29,310 nucleotides of DNA, taken from NCBI GenBank assembly GCA_934540955.1, contig CAKTCY010000021.1, positions 1-29,310 of the forward strand, read 5' to 3'. Origin of the DNA: an uncultured Faecalibacterium sp. GTDB taxonomy: Bacteria > Bacillota > Clostridia > Oscillospirales > Ruminococcaceae. The notes beneath the pieces are model-generated. The model saw only the letters and a list, made by a program, of their open reading frames with translations, was not told the DNA's origin and did no database searches. Position numbers and translations under genes: made by a program. Below, piece by piece: positions 25,388 to 29,310 of this stretch. Within the stretch, counting starts at the first letter, position 1, and the number at the start of each line of letters is the position of its first letter.

Positions 25388-26485
25388 TCAGCCCTTCTTT
25401 TCTTCATCCAGACGGTCCAGCAGATCCCAGATACCCAGCATATACTGGATGCCCAGAGCACGGTCATACTTGCCATAGCCGGGGCGGCAGACGCCGGGGC
25501 CTTCCTCCCACAGCTGACGGCCGTGGTCGGGACGGATGTAGCCCTCAAAGCCGCAGTCATGGTAAGCGCGCATCACCTCAATGATGCCGGTCTCGCCGCA
25601 GCAGTCGCGGTGAGCAGCCTCAGAGAAGTCGCCGTTGGGGAAGTGGTGGATGTTGCGGACGTGACCGAAGGCAATGCGGTCGCAGTGCTTGCGGATGATC
25701 TCGGCACAGTTGTTGTTGGGGTTTGCGTTCAGGCTGCCGGTGCACAGGGTCAGGCAGTTGTACGGATCGTCCACCATCTTCAGGAAGCGGTCGATGCTGG
25801 GCTCGTCCACCAGCAGGCGGGGCAGGCCAAAGATATCCCAAGGAGGATCGTCCATGTGGATGGCCATCTTGATGTCGCACTCGCGGCAGGTGGGCATCAG
25901 AGCCTCCAGGAAGTACTTCAGGTTCTCCCACAGCTTTTCCTTGGTGACAGGGGCGTAGGCCTTGAACAGCTCGTCCAGCTTTGCCATGCGCTCCGGCTCC
26001 CAGCCGGGGAAGGTCATGTTGTACTTCTCGGTGAAGGACATGATGTACTCAGCCATGGCCTTGTAATCGCCCTTGATCTTGTCCTTCTCGTAGAACAGTG
26101 CGGTGGAGCCGTCGCCTACCGGGTGGAACAGGTCGGTGCGGGTCCAGTCGAAGATGGGCATGAAGTTGTAGCAGATGACCTTGACGCCGAACTTGGACAG
26201 GTTGCGGATGCACTGCTTGTAGTTCTCGATATACTGGTCGCGGGTGGGCAGACCGATCTTGATATCGTCGTGCACGTTGACGGACTCGACAACATCCATA
26301 TCAAAGCCGTAGGCGTGGATCTGGTCTGCAACCTTCTGGATCTCGTCGATTTCCCAGATCTCGCCGGGCATCTTGTTGTGCAGTGCCCAGACGATGCTGG
26401 TCACGCCGGGGATCTGCTTGATGTCGCTCAGGGTGACGGGGTCGTTGCCCTCGCCATACCAGCGCCAACCCATTTTCATAGGCAT
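25388..26485 (-). CDS. uxuA: Mannonate dehydratase
   Basis: Starting at ATG 26485, just after AGGAGGAA, the 365-residue protein begins MPMKMGWRWYGEGNDPVTL, the typical UxuA N-terminus; the upstream extension lacks this. Conserved parts include the metal-site region DIKMAIHMDDPPWDIFGLPR, LCTGSLNANPNNN, HVRNIHH and the C-terminal RPDHGRQLWEE. It dehydrates D-mannonate to 2-keto-3-deoxygluconate using Mn2+ or Fe2+ in a TIM-barrel fold. It is the first gene of uxuA-uxuB, with its own promoter and a palindromic upstream region. The other steps (uronate isomerase, KDG kinase and aldolase) are not in the window. The TRAP transporter 6 kb away is a candidate uptake system. Confidence 0.96.
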   Translation of the reverse strand: MPMKMGWRWYGEGNDPVTLSDIKQIPGVTSIVWALHNKMPGEIWEIDEIQKVADQIHAYGFDMDVVESVNVHDDIKIGLPTRDQYIENYKQCIRNLSKFGVKVICYNFMPIFDWTRTDLFHPVGDGSTALFYEKDKIKGDYKAMAEYIMSFTEKYNMTFPGWEPERMAKLDELFKAYAPVTKEKLWENLKYFLEALMPTCRECDIKMAIHMDDPPWDIFGLPRLLVDEPSIDRFLKMVDDPYNCLTLCTGSLNANPNNNCAEIIRKHCDRIAFGHVRNIHHFPNGDFSEAAHRDCCGETGIIEVMRAYHDCGFEGYIRPDHGRQLWEEGPGVCRPGYGKYDRALGIQYMLGIWDLLDRLDEEKKG

Positions 26486-26554
26486 AGAGAAGTTCCTCCT
26501 GTCGTTATTTATCATGTGGCACGCGCAGAACGCCTGCACGCTCTTCTTGCTTAT

Positions 26555-26583
26555 ATTCTAATATATCAGTTGTAAAATAGCAA
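26555..26583 (-). promoter_or_regulatory. uxuAB promoter
   Basis: On the minus strand TTGCTA (26578-26583), 17 bases, TAGAAT (26555-26560). Expected leader of about 64 bases. Confidence 0.7.
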
Positions 26584-26592
26584 TACGCACAA

Positions 26593-26647
26593 TGCCATTT
26601 TTTTGTGTTTATTCTTGTATACTTTACACAAAAATGGCAAAATGCCA
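26593..26647. promoter_or_regulatory. Inverted repeats upstream of uxuAB, candidate operator
   Basis: TGCCATTTTTTTGTGT (26593-26608) is the inverted copy of ACACAAAAATGGCA (26626-26639) except for two extra Ts. The right arm also forms a compact palindrome TGGCA-AAA-TGCCA (26635-26647). The set starts 9 bases upstream of the uxuA -35 box. The 370-base gap between uxuA and dsdA holds this element and two divergent promoters; I see nothing else in 26648-26757. Confidence 0.5.
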
Positions 26648-26757
26648 GTTTTTTAACAAGGTTTTTGGGCAGTGTGCTGCTCTCTTTCCAAGATTCTCCT
26701 GTTCTTGCGGTCAGCACATCGCAGCGCTCTGACCCGCCCGGCGCAAAGCGCAGCCGG

Positions 26758-26786
26758 TTGACAATTCCTGTAAAAACCTTTATATT
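26758..26786 (+). promoter_or_regulatory. dsdA promoter
   Basis: Perfect TTGACA (26758-26763), 17 bases, TATATT (26781-26786). Leader of about 60 bases, ending in AAAGGAGGAT before the ATG. Confidence 0.78.
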
Positions 26787-26855
26787 CAAGACACGCAGCG
26801 CTCCGCGAAAACCGCCGGGGCGCATCATCTGCTTCTATATAAAGGAGGATCCGCT

Positions 26856-28226
26856 ATGGTTTCACCTGCCAAGTGCATCGCCGGGCGTTCCGTTGCCGAT
26901 TGGATCGCGGCATATCCTGTAGTCTCCGACCTCTGTGCCCTGAAGGAGACTGCATGGGTAAACCCGGACAAGCTGCCCTTTGCACAGGCTGCGGCTGCCT
27001 GCCCGCTGACTTTGGCCGACATTGAGGACGCCGCCGCACGGCTGGAGCGCTTTGCGCCCTATCTTGCCGCCGTCTTTCCCGAGACCGCTGCGACGGGCGG
27101 CATTATCGAATCCCCTTTTCAGTCCATTCCCCGGATGCAAAAGGTGCTGGAGGAGCGCAGCGGCACCCGCATCGCCGGGCAGGTATGGGTCAAGCTGGAC
27201 AGTCACCTGCCCATTTCCGGCTCCATCAAAGCCCGGGGCGGCATTTACGAGGTGCTGAAAACCGCCGAGGACATTGCTTTACACAGCGGAATGCTGCACC
27301 TCACCGACAACTACGCCGTTCTGGCAGAGGAGCGCTTCCGCAAGCTGTTCTCGCAATACTCCATTGCGGTGGGCTCCACCGGCAATCTGGGGCTTTCCAT
27401 CGGCATCATGAGCGCGAAGCTTGGCTTTCAGGTCACGGTGCATATGTCCGCTGACGCGCGGCAGTGGAAAAAAGACCTGCTTCGCAGCCGGGGCGTCAAG
27501 GTGGTGGAGTACGCCTCCGATTACAGCATCGCCGTGACCGAGGGGCGCAAGCTGGCGGCGGGCGATCCCTACTGCCACTTTGTGGATGACGAAAACTCCA
27601 AGACCCTCTTTCTGGGCTATGCCGTGGCTGCCCTGCGGCTGAAAAAGCAGCTGGCCGCGCAGGGCGTCACCGTGGATGCGGAGCATCCCCTCTTTGCCTA
27701 TCTGCCCTGCGGTGTGGGCGGCGGCCCCGGCGGCGTGGCCTTTGGCCTGAAGCTGCTGTTCGGCGATGCCGCACATTGCTTCTTTGCCGAGCCCACCCAC
27801 TCCCCCTGCATGATGCTGGGCATGGCCACTGGCGAAAACAGCAGCATTTGTGTGCAGGACTTTGGCATCGACAACCGCACCGCCGCCGATGGTCTTGCCG
27901 TGGGGCGTGCCTCCGGCTTTGTGGGCGGGCTGATGCGTCCCTTTATGAGCGGCTGCTACACCCTGCAGGACGAGCGGATGTACACCCTTCTGGCACAGCT
28001 GGCAGACGCCGAAACGCTTTTCCTCGAGCCCAGCGCTCTGGCGGGAATGTACGGCCCGGTGCTCACCCAGCCCGGGCAGCTGCTTGGCGCTTACACCGAA
28101 GCCGCCCTGCCTGCCGGTGCGCTGGCAAACGCTACCCATCTGGTCTGGGCCACCGGCGGGAATATGGTCCCCCGGGAGGAAATGCAGCGCTACTACGCAA
28201 AAGGCAAGGCGCTGGCACAGCAATAA
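26856..28226 (+). CDS. dsdA: D-serine dehydratase (D-serine ammonia-lyase)
   Basis: The 456-residue protein is a fold-type II PLP enzyme of the DsdA group. The Schiff-base lysine is Lys125 in SGSIKARGG, the phosphate-binding loop is GSTGNLGLS near 183, and the glycine-rich [15 protein letters not shown] lies near 285-300. It converts D-serine to pyruvate and ammonia in the cytosol, protecting against D-serine or feeding carbon and nitrogen metabolism. The start is preceded by AAAGGAGGAT. It is divergent from uxuAB with its own promoter and terminator. No dsdC regulator or dsdX permease is adjacent, so uptake and control are not visible. Confidence 0.94.
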   Translation: MVSPAKCIAGRSVADWIAAYPVVSDLCALKETAWVNPDKLPFAQAAAACPLTLADIEDAAARLERFAPYLAAVFPETAATGGIIESPFQSIPRMQKVLEERSGTRIAGQVWVKLDSHLPISGSIKARGGIYEVLKTAEDIALHSGMLHLTDNYAVLAEERFRKLFSQYSIAVGSTGNLGLSIGIMSAKLGFQVTVHMSADARQWKKDLLRSRGVKVVEYASDYSIAVTEGRKLAAGDPYCHFVDDENSKTLFLGYAVAALRLKKQLAAQGVTVDAEHPLFAYLPCGVGGGPGGVAFGLKLLFGDAAHCFFAEPTHSPCMMLGMATGENSSICVQDFGIDNRTAADGLAVGRASGFVGGLMRPFMSGCYTLQDERMYTLLAQLADAETLFLEPSALAGMYGPVLTQPGQLLGAYTEAALPAGALANATHLVWATGGNMVPREEMQRYYAKGKALAQQ

Positions 28227-28231
28227 CAAGC

Positions 28232-28274
28232 AAAAGCCGCCTTTTGTGCCAACCAGCACAAAAAGCGGCTTTTT
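28232..28274 (+). terminator. Bidirectional terminator between dsdA and yebC
   Basis: AAAAGCCGC and TTTTGTGC (28232-28249) pair with GCACAAAA and GCGGCTTTT (28256-28273), with a small mismatch, around a six-base loop and with U-tracts on both strands. Both convergent genes can use it. Confidence 0.88.
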
Positions 28275-28311
28275 ATCGTCTTATTGTAGGAGCAAAGAGC
28301 CTTGCAGAAGC

Positions 28312-29049
28312 TTATTCCGGCAGATCCTCTTCGTTCTCCAGGCTGTGCCAGACGTTCTGGACGTCGTCGTTATCCTCCAGAGAATCCAGCAGCTTGCCCA
28401 TCAGCTTCAGCTGATCGGGGTCGGTCAGGCGGGTGGTGGTCATGGGCACCATGGCCAGATCGTCAGACAGGATCTCGTAGCCCTTCTCCTCCAGAGCCTT
28501 GACCACAGCGGAGTAGTTCTCGGGATCGGTGGTGACCTCGGCTGCGTCCTCGCTGGCATCAAAGTCCTCGGCACCGGCATCCAGAGCGTCCATCATGGCC
28601 TCATCGGCGTCCTTATCCTCCAGAGAGATGTCGATGACACCCTTCTGGTTGAACAGGAAGGCCACGCAGCCCATAGCGCCCAGATTGCCGCCGTTCTTAT
28701 CGAAGTAGTGGCGCAGGTCGGCAGCGGTACGGTTGCGGTTGTCGGTCAGGGTCTCCACCATGACTGCCACGCCGCCGGGGCCGTAGCCCTCGTAGGTGAT
28801 GGCCTCGAACTCGGTCTTGTCGCCGCCCTCGGCCTTCTTGATGATGCGCTGGATGTTATCGTTGGGCACGCTCATGCGCTTTGCCTTGGCGATCAGATCT
28901 GCCAGCTTGCTGTTGGAAGCCGGGTTGGGGCCGCCGTCACGGACGGCAACGCTGATCTCGCGGCCGATCTTGGTAAAGACCTTGGCGCGGGCGCCGTCAG
29001 TCTTTTCCTTCTTGCGCTTAATGTTGTTCCATTTGCTATGTCCAGACAT
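28312..29049 (-). CDS. YebC/PmpR-family protein (TACO1-like translation or transcription factor)
   Basis: The ATG at 29049, after AGGAGGC, gives the universal N-terminus MSGHSKWNNIKRKKEKTD; an in-frame upstream extension has no conserved content. The 245-residue length is standard, and motifs such as SVPNDNIQRIIKKAEGG and YEGYGPGGVAVMVETLTDN are complete. Members of this family were first described as DNA-binding regulators (PmpR), while the mitochondrial TACO1 and some bacterial members help ribosomes through difficult (polyproline) sequences; which applies here is not visible. Single gene with its own promoter. It follows a probable rRNA methyltransferase gene on the same strand, separated by 168 bases. 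Confidence 0.95.
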   Translation of the reverse strand: MSGHSKWNNIKRKKEKTDGARAKVFTKIGREISVAVRDGGPNPASNSKLADLIAKAKRMSVPNDNIQRIIKKAEGGDKTEFEAITYEGYGPGGVAVMVETLTDNRNRTAADLRHYFDKNGGNLGAMGCVAFLFNQKGVIDISLEDKDADEAMMDALDAGAEDFDASEDAAEVTTDPENYSAVVKALEEKGYEILSDDLAMVPMTTTRLTDPDQLKLMGKLLDSLEDNDDVQNVWHSLENEEDLPE

Positions 29050-29143
29050 GGGAAAGAGCCTCCTAAATTTATCGGTATCTCCGCCTGCGGGCAGACGGGC
29101 TGTGGTCGCCCGCTTGTGGCAGCACACAAAATCTAACTCTGTT

Positions 29144-29172
29144 ATTTTATCACAATCCACCGGCGCGTTCAA
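29144..29172 (-). promoter_or_regulatory. yebC promoter
   Basis: On the minus strand TTGAAC (29167-29172), 17 bases, TAAAAT (29144-29149), with extended -10 TGA. Confidence 0.72.
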
Positions 29173-29177
29173 GCCTG

Positions 29178-29212
29178 AAAAGGCGGATTTTCGCCCGGAT
29201 GCGTGTAAATCT
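29178..29212 (-). terminator. Weak terminator-like hairpin after the rRNA methyltransferase gene
   Basis: On the minus strand GCAGATTT (29205-29212) can pair with AAATCCGC (about 29182-29189) with one mismatch, followed by CTTTT. The loop is long and the stem imperfect. Confidence 0.35.
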
Positions 29213-29217
29213 GCGGT

Positions 29218-29310
29218 TTACAGCAGCCGCAGCGCCTTGGGGTAGTGGTTTTTCACCCGCCCGCCGGACACCTTGCCGCCGCCCAGCGGCCAGCCGTCCA
29301 CGGTCACGCA
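29218..29310 (-). CDS. Probable RsmF/NOL1-NOP2-sun-family rRNA cytosine methyltransferase (C-terminal end only)
   Basis: Only the last 30 codons and the stop (TAA at 29218-29220) lie in the window; the frame is open to the edge. The encoded tail contains VDGWPLGGGKVSGG and VKNHYPKALR, which resembles the conserved end of the C-terminal RNA-binding (PUA-like) region of Firmicute RsmF-type 16S rRNA m5C methyltransferases. This is recognition from a short tail, so it is a tentative call. Confidence 0.5.
   Translation of the reverse strand, partial: CVTVDGWPLGGGKVSGGRVKNHYPKALRLL

Noticed and set aside
26648..26757. Possible small gene or RNA in the uxuA-dsdA gap
   Set aside because: No start with a ribosome binding site, no strong hairpin and no terminator are visible in this stretch.

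Overview
The window is ordinary chromosomal DNA from a GC-rich, anaerobic, Gram-positive gut bacterium. Gene content (hexameric NADP glutamate dehydrogenase, hybrid-cluster protein, GltBD, a YesM/YesN-type two-component system tied to a TRAP transporter, uxuAB, dsdA), strong AGGAGG ribosome binding sites and TTGNNN-17-TATAAT promoters, often with a TGn extension, fit an Oscillospiraceae (Clostridia) genome. Faecalibacterium is my best guess, but this is inferred from gene style and not from a marker gene. I found no tRNA, rRNA, CRISPR array, insertion sequence or phage gene.

Layout. (1) 1-3484, minus strand: a membrane nucleotide-sugar 4,6-dehydratase (cut by the window edge) and a Wzx/SpoVB-like flippase, so a surface-polysaccharide region. 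(2) 3567-4565, plus: an Mrp/NBP35 Fe-S carrier ATPase with its own promoter, terminator and an odd structured ribosome-binding region. (3) 4683-14354, plus: a nitrogen block of gdhA, hcp, gltB and gltD. The control regions contain a palindrome and structured leader (gdhA) and tandem repeats plus a promoter-proximal terminator/antiterminator pair (gltB). (4) 14365-16135, minus: a lone membrane zinc-ribbon/PASTA protein whose kinase domain has lost both catalytic aspartates. (5) 16161-22984, minus: a TRAP transporter operon (dctP-dctQ-dctM), preceded by a separate operon of histidine kinase, AraC-type response regulator and a second TRAP-type binding protein, joined by 4-base overlaps. (6) 23017-23712, plus: a small YcxB-like membrane protein. 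(7) 23734-26583, minus: uxuA-uxuB for hexuronate breakdown. (8) 26758-28274, plus: D-serine dehydratase. (9) 28312-29172, minus: YebC/PmpR. (10) 29218-29310, minus: the last 30 codons of a probable RsmF-like rRNA methyltransferase.

How the parts may work together. Blocks 5 and 7 make a plausible carbon-acid module: a binding protein encoded with a kinase and AraC-type regulator could sense an external sugar acid, the regulator could act through a tandem repeat just upstream of the TRAP promoter, and UxuA/UxuB could process the imported acid. The gene order and repeats are visible; the ligand and regulatory links are inference. Block 3 joins both ammonia-assimilation routes with Hcp, a nitrosative-stress enzyme.

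The most distinctive points are the three-component sensory operon with its candidate target sites, the double-mutant pseudokinase, the gltB leader, and the hairpin between the Shine-Dalgarno sequence and start codon of the Mrp gene.
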